Part shown: piece after piece, positions 8,253 through 17,814 of the stretch
Numbering within the stretch: the first letter of the stretch is position 1
Layout of the letters: each line of letters opens with the position of its first letter
Origin: Clostridiales bacterium
GTDB lineage: Bacteria; Bacillota; Clostridia; Saccharofermentanales; Saccharofermentanaceae
Direction of reading: 5' to 3'
Length of the DNA: 64,000 nt
Assembly: GCA_017615325.1 (NCBI GenBank)
Contig: JAGAAI010000080.1
Coordinates: 1 to 64,000 of the forward strand
Notes under the pieces: generated by a model
Seen by the model: the letters and a program-made list of their open reading frames with translations, nothing else
Database searches by the model: none
What the model was told of the DNA's origin: nothing
Position numbers and translations under genes: made by a program

Positions 8253-8328
8253 GCCCAGATAGCTCAGTTGGTAGAGCAGGGGACTGAAAGTCCCCGTGTC
8301 CTTGGTTCGATTCCGAGTCTGGGCACCA
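8253..8328 (+). tRNA. tRNA-Phe (anticodon GAA)
   Basis: A 76-nt cloverleaf. The acceptor GCCCAGA pairs with TCTGGGC, and the anticodon stem GGGGA/TCCCC encloses CTGAAAG, giving GAA. CCA is encoded. Confidence 0.96.
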
Positions 8329-8357
8329 AAGACCGTATCGACGCGATACGGTCTTTT
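8329..8357 (+). terminator. Terminator of the tRNA cluster
   Basis: GACCGTATCG (8331-8340) pairs with CGATACGGTC (8344-8353) around a 3-nt loop. AAA flanks on the left pair with the TTTT tail. Confidence 0.92.
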
Positions 8358-8416
8358 CTTTTGATGTATAATGGTATCCGGATAACTTCAGGGTACGCCT
8401 GACTATGGAGGGGAAT

Positions 8417-11155
8417 ATGAATAAGTATTTTTCTATGGGGAAGGAAGAGACGCTGGCTGATCTTGCGACTGACAGTAAGACAGGTATGTCGTCTGCGGAA
8501 GCATCCGAACGCTTAGCCAAGTATGGTCCCAACACTTTGGGAGAAGAGAAGAAGACTCCACTCTGGAAGAGATTCCTTCTGCAGTTCTGCGATGCGATGG
8601 TCTTTATCCTCATTGGCGCTGCTGCCCTTTCGGCCTACATGGCAATGAAGGAAGGCACATCCGAGGGCTGGATAGATGTAATTGTAATCGTTGCGATAAT
8701 AATCCTTAATGCTGTTCTGGGCGTATATCAGGAAGGCAAAGCCGATAAGGCCCTGGATGCCTTAAAGAAGATGAGTTCGCCCAAGACAAAGGTCCTGCGT
8801 GACGGAGCAGTCACGATGGTGGATTCAGAGACCGTTGTTCCCGGAGATATTGTCCTGATCGACGCAGGCGATGCCATCGCATCCGACATGAGGCTCATCG
8901 AGTCCGAATCCCTTAAGGCTGACGAGTCTTCACTTACCGGTGAGTCGCTCCCTTCCGAGAAGGACTGCAATGCCAAGCTCGCAGAAGACTGCGGTGTAGG
9001 CGACAGGACCAACATGGTATTCTCCGGTACGGTCATAACATACGGAAGAGGCAAGGGTGTTGTAACTTCAACGGGAACTTCTTCTGAGCTCGGTAAGATC
9101 GCTGAGAAGCTCACCAACATCAAGGATGAGACCACGCCCTTGCAGAAGAGCCTCAATTCCCTGGGCAAGATCCTCGCAGTCGTCTGCGTGGTCGTCTGTC
9201 TTATAGTCTTTGCAGTTAATGTCTTCGTTCAGAAGAACACCATAGAAGATTCACTCATGACAGCAGTATCTCTCGCTGTTGCCGCTATCCCTGAAGGTCT
9301 GGCTGCAGTCGTCACGATAGTCCTGTCGCTCGGCATGACCACTATGGCCCAGCGCAATGCCATCGTTAAGAAACTGTCGGCAGTTGAGACACTGGGCTGC
9401 GTCGATGTTATCTGCTCCGATAAGACAGGTACCCTGACACAGAACCAGATGACGGTTAGAGTTATCTATTCCAACGGAACCATAATGAACGTATCCGGCG
9501 GCGGATATGCTCCCGAAGGCGAGATAACGGATGTTGACGGAGTACCCGTGACGGCTCCTCATGATCTCGTCTTAAGCTCGGTCCTCTGCAACGATGCTTC
9601 TATTGTCAAGGATGAGAACGGCAAGTACACCTGTATCGGTGATCCTACGGAGGGCGCTCTTACGACTTTGGGTTCCAAGTGCGAGCTCCTGAGAGAAGAA
9701 GTTTTCGCAAAGTATCCGAGACTTGCTGAGCTTCCTTTCGATTCCGACAGAAAGATGATGACAACTTTCCACGATATCGACGGCAGGTTCATAAGCTACA
9801 CCAAGGGTGCGCCTGACATTATGCTTGCAAGATGCAAGTTCTACGATGACAAGGGCGAGATCAAGCCCATGACCACAGAAGTCCTTAAGAGGGCAGAGAA
9901 GGCCAACCACGACTTTGCCTGCAAGGCTATTAGAGTCCTGGCTTTCGCTTATAAGGTATATGAGGACAAGTCTTTCGACGGCGTAACGTTCAAGTCGGAA
10001 GAGGACATGGTCTTCCTGGGTCTTATCGGTATGATCGACCCGCCGCGTGACGAAGCACGTGACGCTATTGCCGTATGCCGTGAGGCAGGCATCCGCACTG
10101 TCATGATCACCGGAGACTATAAGGACTCTGCAGCTGCAATAGCTGAAAGCCTCAAGATGTGCGACGGCGAGGTCAAGGCACTTTCCGGCGGCGAACTCGA
10201 GAAGATGACAGATGACGAGCTGAGAGAAGCAGTTGAGAACGTAAGCGTATATGCTAGAGTCGCTCCCGAGCACAAGGTCCGCATCGTATCTGCCCTCAAA
10301 GACCGCAACCATATAGCATCCATGACAGGTGACGGCGTTAACGACGCTCCTGCCCTGAAGGCTGCCGATATCGGTGTTGCCATGGGTATAACCGGTACTG
10401 ACGTATCAAAGAATGCGGCAGACATGATCCTGACAGACGATAACTTCGCGACCATCGTCGGAGCCGTAGAGCAGGGAAGGATAATCTATTCCAATATCCG
10501 TAAGTTCGTAGGGTTCCTTTTGTCCTGCAATATCGGTGAGATCCTGATCGTATTCATCCTCTCGCTGATCCCGAATACGGTTATCCCCGGTATCGCAGCC
10601 CCCATGACCGCCATACAACTCCTCTGGCTCAACCTCGTAACAGACAGTTTCCCGGCATTGGCTCTGGGAAGAGAGCTCGGTGAGCCCGGCATAATGAAGG
10701 AGCCGCCCCGGAAGAAGGGTGAGCCCATAATCAATGCCAAGATGAGGACTCTCATCGGAATACAGGCCGTAGTGCTCTTTATTAGTGTCGCTACAGGCTT
10801 CCTTGCAGCACTTATGTCAAAGACGGCATTTTTCGCTGCTTCTGACATCGAGGCGATCGACACGGCCAGGACCGTGGCTTTCGCAACCTTGATCTGCGCG
10901 GAGCTCTTCAGGGCTTTCGCTTCGAGATCCGAGACCGTGTCAGTATTCAAGCTCGGCTTCTTCTCGAACCGCTTCATGAACGTATCAGTCCTGATCTCAC
11001 TGGCTCTGACACTGGCTGTAATCTATATTCCGAAGGTCAATACCATCTTCGATAACGTGCCTTTGAACCCTACGGCCTGGCTCGTGATCCTGCCTCTGGC
11101 GGTATTGCCTTTCGCGGCCGGAGAGATTTATAAATTGATACGATTGCATAAATAG
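8417..11155 (+). CDS. Cation-transporting P-type ATPase, probably calcium (P2A type)
   Basis: 912 residues from ATG 8417, with GGAGGGG just upstream; the in-frame ATG at 8405 would overlap that site. It begins with a cation-ATPase N-terminal domain. The actuator domain has the TGES motif (SLTGESLP). The phosphorylated aspartate D335 lies in DKTGTLTQNQM, followed by KGAPDIM and TGDGVNDAPALK of the nucleotide-binding and hinge parts. The transmembrane PEGL motif (AAIPEGLAAVV) and an NLVTDSFPALALG helix match SERCA/PMR1-like pumps. It exports Ca2+ across the cytoplasmic membrane by ATP hydrolysis. Mn2+ specificity cannot be excluded. A TATAAT lies about 50 bp upstream, so it is probably transcribed alone. 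Confidence 0.93.
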   Translation: MNKYFSMGKEETLADLATDSKTGMSSAEASERLAKYGPNTLGEEKKTPLWKRFLLQFCDAMVFILIGAAALSAYMAMKEGTSEGWIDVIVIVAIIILNAVLGVYQEGKADKALDALKKMSSPKTKVLRDGAVTMVDSETVVPGDIVLIDAGDAIASDMRLIESESLKADESSLTGESLPSEKDCNAKLAEDCGVGDRTNMVFSGTVITYGRGKGVVTSTGTSSELGKIAEKLTNIKDETTPLQKSLNSLGKILAVVCVVVCLIVFAVNVFVQKNTIEDSLMTAVSLAVAAIPEGLAAVVTIVLSLGMTTMAQRNAIVKKLSAVETLGCVDVICSDKTGTLTQNQMTVRVIYSNGTIMNVSGGGYAPEGEITDVDGVPVTAPHDLVLSSVLCNDASIVKDENGKYTCIGDPTEGALTTLGSKCELLREEVFAKYPRLAELPFDSDRKMMTTFHDIDGRFISYTKGAPDIMLARCKFYDDKGEIKPMTTEVLKRAEKANHDFACKAIRVLAFAYKVYEDKSFDGVTFKSEEDMVFLGLIGMIDPPRDEARDAIAVCREAGIRTVMITGDYKDSAAAIAESLKMCDGEVKALSGGELEKMTDDELREAVENVSVYARVAPEHKVRIVSALKDRNHIASMTGDGVNDAPALKAADIGVAMGITGTDVSKNAADMILTDDNFATIVGAVEQGRIIYSNIRKFVGFLLSCNIGEILIVFILSLIPNTVIPGIAAPMTAIQLLWLNLVTDSFPALALGRELGEPGIMKEPPRKKGEPIINAKMRTLIGIQAVVLFISVATGFLAALMSKTAFFAASDIEAIDTARTVAFATLICAELFRAFASRSETVSVFKLGFFSNRFMNVSVLISLALTLAVIYIPKVNTIFDNVPLNPTAWLVILPLAVLPFAAGEIYKLIRLHK

Positions 11156-11213
11156 AACTGCTATGTTATTATTTATCGGCAATAATCAAATTCTTATATA
11201 GGAGATGCACAAG

Positions 11214-11471
11214 ATGAGTGTCGTCAATATCATTCTTTCAGCAATAGATGCCGTTCTGGCATTGGCTATAATCGTACTCTTCCTCGTTCAGGAAGGTAAT
11301 GACCACGGTATCGGTGTCGTAGCAGGTTCAAGTGCTTCCAACGACTCATACTACAGCAAGATCAAGGGTAAGTCCCGTGAGATGCAGCTTAAGAAGTGGA
11401 CAGTTATCTGCTCCGTTCTTTTCGCTATCATCTCCGTAGTCCTCTACCTCTCACTTGCACGTAACTGGTAA
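11214..11471 (+). CDS. secG: Preprotein translocase subunit SecG
   Basis: 85 residues with two membrane helices (about 4-24 and 60-80) and the linker LFLVQEGNDHGIGVVAGSS, typical of SecG (LLQ..K..G/LSGAIGGG region). It associates with SecYE and helps SecA-driven export. ATG 11214 is preferred over ATG 11205 because AGGAG at 11200-11204 is then 9 nt away. In many Firmicutes secG is followed by rnr and smpB. Here rnr lies about 4.4 kb downstream, after rpsB-tsf. Confidence 0.88.
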   Translation: MSVVNIILSAIDAVLALAIIVLFLVQEGNDHGIGVVAGSSASNDSYYSKIKGKSREMQLKKWTVICSVLFAIISVVLYLSLARNW

Positions 11472-11494
11472 GATACAGTATCATCAAGACTTCC

Positions 11495-11520
11495 ATGCCG
11501 TCCTTCGGGGCGGCATTTTC
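11495..11520 (+). terminator. Terminator after secG
   Basis: ATGCCGTCC/GGGCGGCAT stem (11495-11503 with 11508-11516, one G-U) closed by TTCG, followed by a short T run. Confidence 0.88.
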
Positions 11521-11549
11521 ATTATTTATATATAAATATAAAAAAGCAC

Positions 11550-11680
11550 TTGATATTGACTTGGGCTTTTGGTAGTATATTCGGGCATAAAAAGCACGGG
11601 GTGCACCTTATCTGCCGTTTATTCCGGGAAACCCGGACGGTCAAGCTCCCCGGAAGTTCAAGACAAGGAGGAATATTTTT
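11550..11680 (+). promoter_or_regulatory. Promoter and structured leader of rpsB
   Basis: TTGATA (11550-11555) and TAGTAT (11573-11578) are 17 bp apart. The roughly 95-nt leader can fold. CGGGG at 11597-11601 pairs with CCCCG at 11648-11652, enclosing a CCGT/ACGG stem that contains CCGGG-AAA-CCCGG (11624-11636). The ribosome-binding site AAGGAGG follows at about 11666-11672. S2 autoregulates rpsB mRNA in other bacteria; that this leader does so is an inference. Confidence 0.5.
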
Positions 11681-12511
11681 ATGCCCGTAATTTTAATGAA
11701 GCAGCTCTTGGAAGCAGGTGTACACTTCGGTCACCAGACAAGACGCTGGAACCCTAAGATGCGTGAGTACATCTTCACAGAGCGTAACTCAATCCACATC
11801 ATCGATCTGCAGAAGACAGTTAAGAAGGTTGACGAGGCTTACGATGCAATGGTCAACTATGCAGGTCTCGGCAACGTTCTTTTCGTAGGAACAAAGAAGC
11901 AGGCTCAGGATTCCATCAAGGAAGAAGCACAGCGTTGCGGCGGTTTCTACATCAACTACCGTTGGCTGGGCGGTACTCTCACAAACTTCGCTACCATCAA
12001 GAGAAGAGTTGCACGTCTCGTTGAGCTCCGTGAGATGGAGAGCAACGGTGATTTCGATATCCGTCCCAAGAAGGAAGTTGCAAAGCTCAAGCTCGAGATG
12101 GAGAAGCTCGACAAGAACTTAGGCGGTATCGTCGGCATGAACGAGCTTCCTGCAGTTATCTTCGTTGTTGATACAAAGAAGGAGCACAATGCAGTTGCAG
12201 AGGCTAGAAGACTCAACATCCCGATCGTTGCTATCGTTGATACAAACTGTGATCCTGACGAAGTCGATCACGTAATCCCCGGTAACGATGACGCTATCCG
12301 TGCTATCAAGCTCATCACAGCTAAGATGGCTGACGCTGTTATCGAAGCTAACCAGGGCGTAGACGGCTCCGCAGAGGGCGCTGATATCGATACTGCTATC
12401 GCAGAGGCTGATACTGCAGCTATCGAAGAAGAGATGACAGAAGCAACAGAAGAGACAGCAGAAGAAGCAACATCCATCGAGGAAGTTGTTGCTGCTGAGG
12501 AAGAAGCATAA
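11681..12511 (+). CDS. rpsB: 30S ribosomal protein S2
   Basis: 276 residues. The N-terminal [19 protein letters not shown] and the internal [10 protein letters not shown] are S2 signatures. Residues about 1-230 align to the usual length. The last about 45 residues form an acidic, Ala/Glu/Thr-rich tail, a common variable extension in Clostridia. ATG 11681 has a strong AAGGAGG site 8 nt upstream. tsf follows 15 nt later, the universal rpsB-tsf pair. Confidence 0.98.
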   Translation: MPVILMKQLLEAGVHFGHQTRRWNPKMREYIFTERNSIHIIDLQKTVKKVDEAYDAMVNYAGLGNVLFVGTKKQAQDSIKEEAQRCGGFYINYRWLGGTLTNFATIKRRVARLVELREMESNGDFDIRPKKEVAKLKLEMEKLDKNLGGIVGMNELPAVIFVVDTKKEHNAVAEARRLNIPIVAIVDTNCDPDEVDHVIPGNDDAIRAIKLITAKMADAVIEANQGVDGSAEGADIDTAIAEADTAAIEEEMTEATEETAEEATSIEEVVAAEEEA

Positions 12512-12526
12512 TAGGGAGGAATCAGA

Positions 12527-13468
12527 ATGGCTAATATTTCTGCACAGCAGGTTAAGGAATTAAGAGAACTTACAGACTGCGGTATCATGGACTGCAAGAA
12601 GGCTCTCATGGAGAGCGACGGCGACATCGAGAAGGCTAAGGCTTGGCTTCGTGAGAAGGGTATGGCTAAGGCTGAGAAGAAGTCTTCCCGTATTGCAGCT
12701 GAGGGTGCTGTTTATTCCAAGATCACAGACGACAAGAAGACAGGTGTCATGGTAGAAGTCAACGTTGAGACAGACTTCGCTGCCAACACAGACAAGTTCA
12801 AGAATTTTGTTGACGCGATCGCAACAGATATCCTTGAGACAAAGCCCGCAGACAGAGACACACTTCTTGCATCCAACCTTTACAATGATCCTTCCAAGAC
12901 TATCGAAGTCTTTACAAAGGAAGCTATCGCTGACATCGGCGAGAACATCTCCGTAAGAAGATTCGTTATCTATGAAGTAAACGGCAACGGCGCTGTTGCA
13001 TCTTACATCCACATGGGCGGTAAGGTCGGCGTTATGACCGAGATCGTTGTCGGTGACGACACAGTTATCGGAACAGACGCTTTCGCTAACTTCGCTAAGG
13101 ATATCGGCATGCAGATCGCAGCTTCCAACCCTAACTGGGTATCTGAGGCTGACGTTCCCGCAGACGAGATCGCTAAGGAGACAGAGATCGTTAAGAACAA
13201 GGCGCTCGAAGAGGGCAAGCCTGAGAACATCATCATGGACAGGATCGTTCCCGGCCAGATCAAGAACTTCTTCAAGCTCAACTGCCTTCTCGATCAGGAG
13301 TTCGTTAAGGATGATTCCATGAACGTTGCATCTTATGTTGCAAACGTTGCCAAGGATCTCGGCACAGAAATCTCCATCGTATCCTTCACACGTTACGGTC
13401 TTGGCGAAGGCATCGAGAAGAAGGTTGACGACTTCGCAGAAGAAGTAAGGAAGCAGGCTGGACTGTGA
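12527..13468 (+). CDS. tsf: Translation elongation factor Ts
   Basis: 313 residues. It opens with a UBA-like domain (VKELRELTDCGIMDCKKAL) and continues with the EF-Ts dimerisation domains, including GAVASYIHMGGKVGVM. It catalyses GDP release from EF-Tu. ATG 12527 follows AGGGAGGA. Its stop codon overlaps the GTG start of the next gene. Confidence 0.98.
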   Translation: MANISAQQVKELRELTDCGIMDCKKALMESDGDIEKAKAWLREKGMAKAEKKSSRIAAEGAVYSKITDDKKTGVMVEVNVETDFAANTDKFKNFVDAIATDILETKPADRDTLLASNLYNDPSKTIEVFTKEAIADIGENISVRRFVIYEVNGNGAVASYIHMGGKVGVMTEIVVGDDTVIGTDAFANFAKDIGMQIAASNPNWVSEADVPADEIAKETEIVKNKALEEGKPENIIMDRIVPGQIKNFFKLNCLLDQEFVKDDSMNVASYVANVAKDLGTEISIVSFTRYGLGEGIEKKVDDFAEEVRKQAGL

Positions 13469-14070
13469 GAATAAAGGATTCTGTTATTGTAAGCGCTATA
13501 TCGGTGACATTATCTGCCGCCGTCCTGATGAGCGGATGCACGTCTGCAGCTGCAAAGAGGATCGAGGGCGATTACAAGGCTGAATACGATTCCACATATA
13601 TCATCGAAAACATTTTCGAGGAACAGGCTTATGACGTTAAGGCGGAAGGGGTGATAATCACCCCTTACCGTCTTTCTTTATCAGACGGACAGTTCACTAT
13701 CGAGATGGATGTTGATGGTTACAGGGAATCTTTCGAAAGCTATCTTGACAAGAACATGGACAAGATCACTTCCGCTATGGTCATCTCATATGGATTCGGT
13801 GATGATGAAGAGTCCAAGGAAGAGTTCATCAGCTATACGACTTTCAATGATTTCGATGAGTTTACCAATTACATGAGGAACGACTTCCTGGCATCGATGG
13901 GCTTTGACAGCATGACGCCTCAGACCAAGACGGGCAAGTATACCGTGTCAGGTAAGCAGATCAAGTTCATCCAGGATGATTACGAGTTTACGGGCAAGGT
14001 CAACGGCGACGGCACCATAACGGTCGAAGGCGCTGACGTATCGCCGCTGGAGTTTAAGCTCGATAAGTAA
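13465..14070 (+). CDS. Small lipoprotein of unknown function
   Basis: 201 residues beginning at GTG 13465, which overlaps the tsf stop by 4 nt. This start gives a good lipoprotein signal: MRIKDS, a hydrophobic core and a lipobox ending LMSGC at residues 21-25. The mature part looks like a small beta-rich fold with acidic stretches. No family was recognised. Tight overlap implies translational coupling with tsf, an odd partner for a lipoprotein. It ends at a clear terminator. Confidence 0.75.
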   Translation: MRIKDSVIVSAISVTLSAAVLMSGCTSAAAKRIEGDYKAEYDSTYIIENIFEEQAYDVKAEGVIITPYRLSLSDGQFTIEMDVDGYRESFESYLDKNMDKITSAMVISYGFGDDEESKEEFISYTTFNDFDEFTNYMRNDFLASMGFDSMTPQTKTGKYTVSGKQIKFIQDDYEFTGKVNGDGTITVEGADVSPLEFKLDK

Positions 14071-14097
14071 ACTCTGAATAGATAAGATCTTTTATGA

Positions 14098-14140
14098 GGC
14101 TGTCTCAAAGTGTTATTTCACAAGAGACAGCCATTTTTAT
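14098..14140 (+). terminator. Terminator of the rpsB-tsf operon
   Basis: Stem GGCTGTCTC/GAGACAGCC (14098-14106 with 14124-14132), a 17-nt loop and ATTTTTATT. A related GGCTGTCTCAAA hairpin follows pgi. Confidence 0.88.
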
Positions 14141-14195
14141 TGAATCTGATTTTGGTGATATAATCAGACTATAAAGTTTTAGAGGGGGATAGCTA

Positions 14196-15269
14196 ATGCC
14201 TAAAGCTTCGGATCAGCATCTTAGATGGATAGATACCGTGAGAGTCGTCGCGATCGTCGGCGTTCTTTTGTGTCATGCGACCGAATTGCTCTACGAAGGC
14301 GCTGACCTTGGCGATATGGGCTCGAGGATGTTTATCTTCCTATGCCATGCAGTAGGAAGGCTGGGTGTTCCGCTCTTCCTCATGATCACGGGTTACCTGC
14401 TCCTTGACAGGGACTATAACGAGGAAGTGATAAAGAGGTTCTGGACCCGCAAATGGCTTAATCTCCTGGCCTGTACAGGTATCTGGTTCGTTATATACGA
14501 GATATATCTTTTCGCTGTCGGAAGAGGGACGACTGATCCCGTCAAGCTCGTTGAGGAACTTACTATCACAAGGAATATAGATGTCTCACATACCTGGTAT
14601 ATGGGCATGATATTGGGCATATATATCCTTATCCCATTTGCATCCATTGCGCTCAAGTCGGTAAGGCCCAAACTCTTTTTGTTCCCCTTCGTTATATATG
14701 CCGTTTATGAGTTCGGGCGCAATACGGTCAATACCTTCATTGAGTTCATACACCCTGAGTATCAGATGAACACCCAGTTTGTGTTAGGCTTTTCAGGCGG
14801 CGTATGGGGTATATATCTTGTTGTGGGATACTTTATTAAGAAGGGTGCCTTGAAGAAACTCAGCAGTTTCATTCTGGGAATAGCTGCTTTTACTTCGCTT
14901 ATAATGCTCTTCATGTTCATGATGATCCAGAGCTTTTTTGGAGCCATCACCGACAGGTATGTCTGGTACGACAATGTCTTTGTCTTTATTCCGGCAGTTC
15001 TCTTTTTTGAGATCTTCACAAGACTTAAGATATATGAGGGAATAGGCTATTCCGTTACAAGGTTCATCGCGAAATACACATTCCCCGTATTTCTCACTCA
15101 TCTTATCTTCATGGAAGTGTTTAAGCCATATGTGATGAATATAGGGTGCGATAAATCGGTCATGACGCTGATCCTCTGTCTTATAGGCTTAGGTCTGGGA
15201 CTTCTTCTTTCCTGGTTACTTGCCAGGATACCGAAGGCCGGGAAATATATAACGTATGTAAAGGATTAA
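14196..15269 (+). CDS. Membrane acyltransferase, acyltransferase-3 (OafA/WecH-like) family
   Basis: 357 residues with about ten hydrophobic helices. The N-terminal pattern LRWIDTVRVVAIVGVLLCHATE and the following VPLFLMITGYLLL match the acyltransferase-3 family, whose members O-acetylate or O-succinylate surface polysaccharides. The histidine in LLCHA is the conserved family residue. ATG 14196 has AGAGGGGG upstream, and a TATAAT lies about 40 bp before the start. The substrate is unknown, probably a cell-envelope glycan. Confidence 0.85.
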   Translation: MPKASDQHLRWIDTVRVVAIVGVLLCHATELLYEGADLGDMGSRMFIFLCHAVGRLGVPLFLMITGYLLLDRDYNEEVIKRFWTRKWLNLLACTGIWFVIYEIYLFAVGRGTTDPVKLVEELTITRNIDVSHTWYMGMILGIYILIPFASIALKSVRPKLFLFPFVIYAVYEFGRNTVNTFIEFIHPEYQMNTQFVLGFSGGVWGIYLVVGYFIKKGALKKLSSFILGIAAFTSLIMLFMFMMIQSFFGAITDRYVWYDNVFVFIPAVLFFEIFTRLKIYEGIGYSVTRFIAKYTFPVFLTHLIFMEVFKPYVMNIGCDKSVMTLILCLIGLGLGLLLSWLLARIPKAGKYITYVKD

Positions 15270-15274
15270 GGGAT

Positions 15275-15874
15275 ATGGATTCACCGCTTGCGATAGCAAA
15301 GTACAAGAATGGTAAAAAGGAAGCGGTCTTTTACGACGACCGCATGGAATTTGACGGCAATGTCTTAAGATACGACGACATTGAGGAAGTTACGGTCAAT
15401 GCATCCAACAGCAAGGTCTTCGGGATAGTCTTCTACCTGTCGAACTTCGCATTTGACTTCGCATTCAAGGATAAGGCAGGTCAGACCTATCATGTTGAGA
15501 GGAGAGGAACTTCGCTTTACGGCATAGGTTCTGCAACGAGAGTCCTTCACGAGTACGATGAGGTAGCTCCGCCCATGTACGATATCGTCATCGCGAGCGT
15601 TACGAGAAGACTCATAAGGACGATAGAAGAGGGCGGCGAAGTCACGCTCTGTGACATGAAGATCACGCGCGACAATATCTCTTTCAGACGTTTGGGTGAA
15701 GACGTTGTTATCGACAGTACAAACTATGAAGGTGTTAAGGTAGCAGGGGACCCCTCATATGTCCTCCTCTACATGAAAGATGCCAAGGGCAAGACGGTAC
15801 AGGCGAACAGGATCGATCCGGCCAAACCCAATGCAGGCCTTATCGTTCCTGTCATAAGACATTTCTTCGGGTGA
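15275..15874 (+). CDS. Uncharacterised protein, possible PH-like fold
   Basis: 199 residues, soluble, no signal peptide. The first half has alternating beta-strand patterns (KEAVFYDDRMEFDGNVLRYDDIEEVTV) like bacterial pleckstrin-homology-like domains, and the second half repeats a similar pattern around MKITRDNISFRR. This suggests two copies of one fold. It starts 5 nt after the acyltransferase and ends 4 nt before rnr, so it is co-transcribed with both. The fold is a guess from pattern; no function is assigned. Confidence 0.65.
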   Translation: MDSPLAIAKYKNGKKEAVFYDDRMEFDGNVLRYDDIEEVTVNASNSKVFGIVFYLSNFAFDFAFKDKAGQTYHVERRGTSLYGIGSATRVLHEYDEVAPPMYDIVIASVTRRLIRTIEEGGEVTLCDMKITRDNISFRRLGEDVVIDSTNYEGVKVAGDPSYVLLYMKDAKGKTVQANRIDPAKPNAGLIVPVIRHFFG

Positions 15875-15878
15875 TACT

Positions 15879-17783
15879 ATGGCAAGACGCAAGAAGAATT
15901 CACTTCATTCAAGAAAGTTCGGTCCCGGCATGCAGCGCAGGGGCAATCCCAGATCCTTCTCGAAAAACACACTCCGAGACAGGACTCCCAGGCAGGTATC
16001 AGCAGCCCCGGAGGCTCCTGTCAACTATGCGGAAGTTGCGCCCCGGGGACCTGCAGCCGTTAAGAATACGGTCATTGGAATATTAAGACCCAAGGGCAAC
16101 GGCGGAGAAGTCATTCCGGGAGCGTCCTTCAAGGAGACTGATTTCGGTCCCGTATCCATTTACAGCAAGGATATCAACGGCGCACCTTTCGGCATGACCG
16201 TTGTCTGCGAGATATTGAATCCCTATGCCCATAAAGGGCAGTTCCGCGGGAAGATAATCGAGGTTCTTGGCGATTACGGCAACACCAATGTAAGGATGAT
16301 GGAGGTCGTAAGAAGGTATGGCCTTAAGACGGATTTCCCTGATGAAGTGAAGACCGAGATAGAGCCTCTAGCTATCAGCCTCAGCGATGAAGAGGTGGAT
16401 GCTGCAATAAAAGCCGGCAGACGGGATCTTAGGGATCTTCTTACGATCACCATAGACGGCGAGGATGCCAAGGACTTAGATGACGCTATAACATTGGAGC
16501 GCCTCCCGAACGGCAACTGGCATCTTTACGTCCATATAGCCGATGTTTCCAATTATGTAAGGGAAGGGACAGCCCTGGATGAGGAAGCCTTCATAAGAGG
16601 AACGTCCGTATATCTTGCTGACAGGGTCCTCCCGATGCTGCCGGCAAAGCTGTCCAACGGTATCTGCAGCCTTAATCCCAATGTCGCAAGGTTCACCATG
16701 ACCTGCGAGATGGAGCTCGATAACGATGGCCATGCCGTTAAATCTGATATATATGAGAGCGTTATAGTATCCGACCGCAGGATGAGTTATAACGAGTGCT
16801 ACAGGATACTGACGGAGCCCGCTGACGATGATCTTAATGAATACGGCAAGATCGTCGGCATGCTTACCGACATGAAGGTCTTGGCTGAGATCCTAAAGAG
16901 AATGAGAGAGATGAGAGGCGCGATCAATTTCAACTTTCCCGAGACCAAAGTACTTTTGGATGATGAGGGAAATCCTACTGAAGTCATGGCTTATCCCATC
17001 AACTTCTGTCACGGGATCATAGAGTCTTTCATGATCGCTGCCAACGAGTGTGTGGCAGAGACTTTCGCTAAGCTGCAGTATCCTTTCGTATACCGTGTTC
17101 ACGATGACCCGGATCCCATCAAGATAGCAGGATTCAATATGGTCGCAAGGCACCTTGGTATCCCGGGGAGGATCCCTTCCGAAGCAAAGCCCCTGGATAT
17201 CGCATGCTTCATGGCTAATGCATACGATAACCCGAGAAGGGAACTGCTGGAAGAACTCCTCTTAAGGTCAATGGCCAAAGCCGTTTACGACTCGATCAAC
17301 TTCGGTCACTTCGGTCTTGCATCCAAGTTCTACTGCCACTTCACGAGCCCCATAAGAAGGTATCCGGATCTTTATATCCACAGGATAATAAAGAGTTACC
17401 TTAGGGGTGAGGATAAGAAGTCCCACTTCGGAGGCAAGGTCAGCAATGTAGCCGCCCACAGTTCCGATATGGAGCGCAATGCGGCAGAAGCTGAGAGGGC
17501 ATCTGTTCAGGTCAAGGTATGTGAATACATGAACGGGAAGATAGGTGAGGTCTTCGAAGGCAGGATATCGGGAATAATCACGTCCGGTCTCTTCGTAAGG
17601 CTCCCCAATACGATAGAAGGATTCGTTGCTTTCAGGACTTTGCCGGATCATTATATTTTCGATGAGAGAAGGTACTGCGCGACGTCATCTAAGAAGACAT
17701 TCAACATAGGTGACGATGTGAAGGTCGAACTCGTCAACGTCGATATGGATTCAGACCGCATCGATTTTGAGATCGTCAGTTGA
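15879..17783 (+). CDS. rnr: Ribonuclease R family 3'-5' exoribonuclease
   Basis: 634 residues. A basic, disordered N-terminus (about 60 residues) is followed by cold-shock-type OB domains. The RNB catalytic domain has DGEDAKDLDDAITLE near residues 190-205, carrying the Mg-binding aspartates, and later the HFTSPIRRYPDLYIHR signature. A C-terminal S1 domain covers about residues 560-634. It degrades structured RNA. It is shorter than Bacillus RNase R (about 780) and lacks an obvious N-terminal winged helix and the lysine-rich tail. A weak GGGTGA site precedes the ATG. Confidence 0.9.
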   Translation: MARRKKNSLHSRKFGPGMQRRGNPRSFSKNTLRDRTPRQVSAAPEAPVNYAEVAPRGPAAVKNTVIGILRPKGNGGEVIPGASFKETDFGPVSIYSKDINGAPFGMTVVCEILNPYAHKGQFRGKIIEVLGDYGNTNVRMMEVVRRYGLKTDFPDEVKTEIEPLAISLSDEEVDAAIKAGRRDLRDLLTITIDGEDAKDLDDAITLERLPNGNWHLYVHIADVSNYVREGTALDEEAFIRGTSVYLADRVLPMLPAKLSNGICSLNPNVARFTMTCEMELDNDGHAVKSDIYESVIVSDRRMSYNECYRILTEPADDDLNEYGKIVGMLTDMKVLAEILKRMREMRGAINFNFPETKVLLDDEGNPTEVMAYPINFCHGIIESFMIAANECVAETFAKLQYPFVYRVHDDPDPIKIAGFNMVARHLGIPGRIPSEAKPLDIACFMANAYDNPRRELLEELLLRSMAKAVYDSINFGHFGLASKFYCHFTSPIRRYPDLYIHRIIKSYLRGEDKKSHFGGKVSNVAAHSSDMERNAAEAERASVQVKVCEYMNGKIGEVFEGRISGIITSGLFVRLPNTIEGFVAFRTLPDHYIFDERRYCATSSKKTFNIGDDVKVELVNVDMDSDRIDFEIVS

Positions 17784-17808
17784 CATCTACAGGGGTTTAT
17801 TGTACTAT
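17780..17808 (+). promoter_or_regulatory. Promoter of the aspS operon
   Basis: TTGACA (17780-17785), a 17-bp spacer and TACTAT (17803-17808). The -35 box overlaps the rnr stop codon. Confidence 0.75.
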
Positions 17809-17814
17809 CTCATT

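Noticed and set aside
8179..8613. Minus-strand reading frame of 144 codons across tRNA-Asp, tRNA-Phe and the ATPase start
   Set aside because: It is the antisense of tRNA genes, giving the familiar spurious peptide patterns seen opposite tRNA arms, and it overlaps the real ATPase gene.
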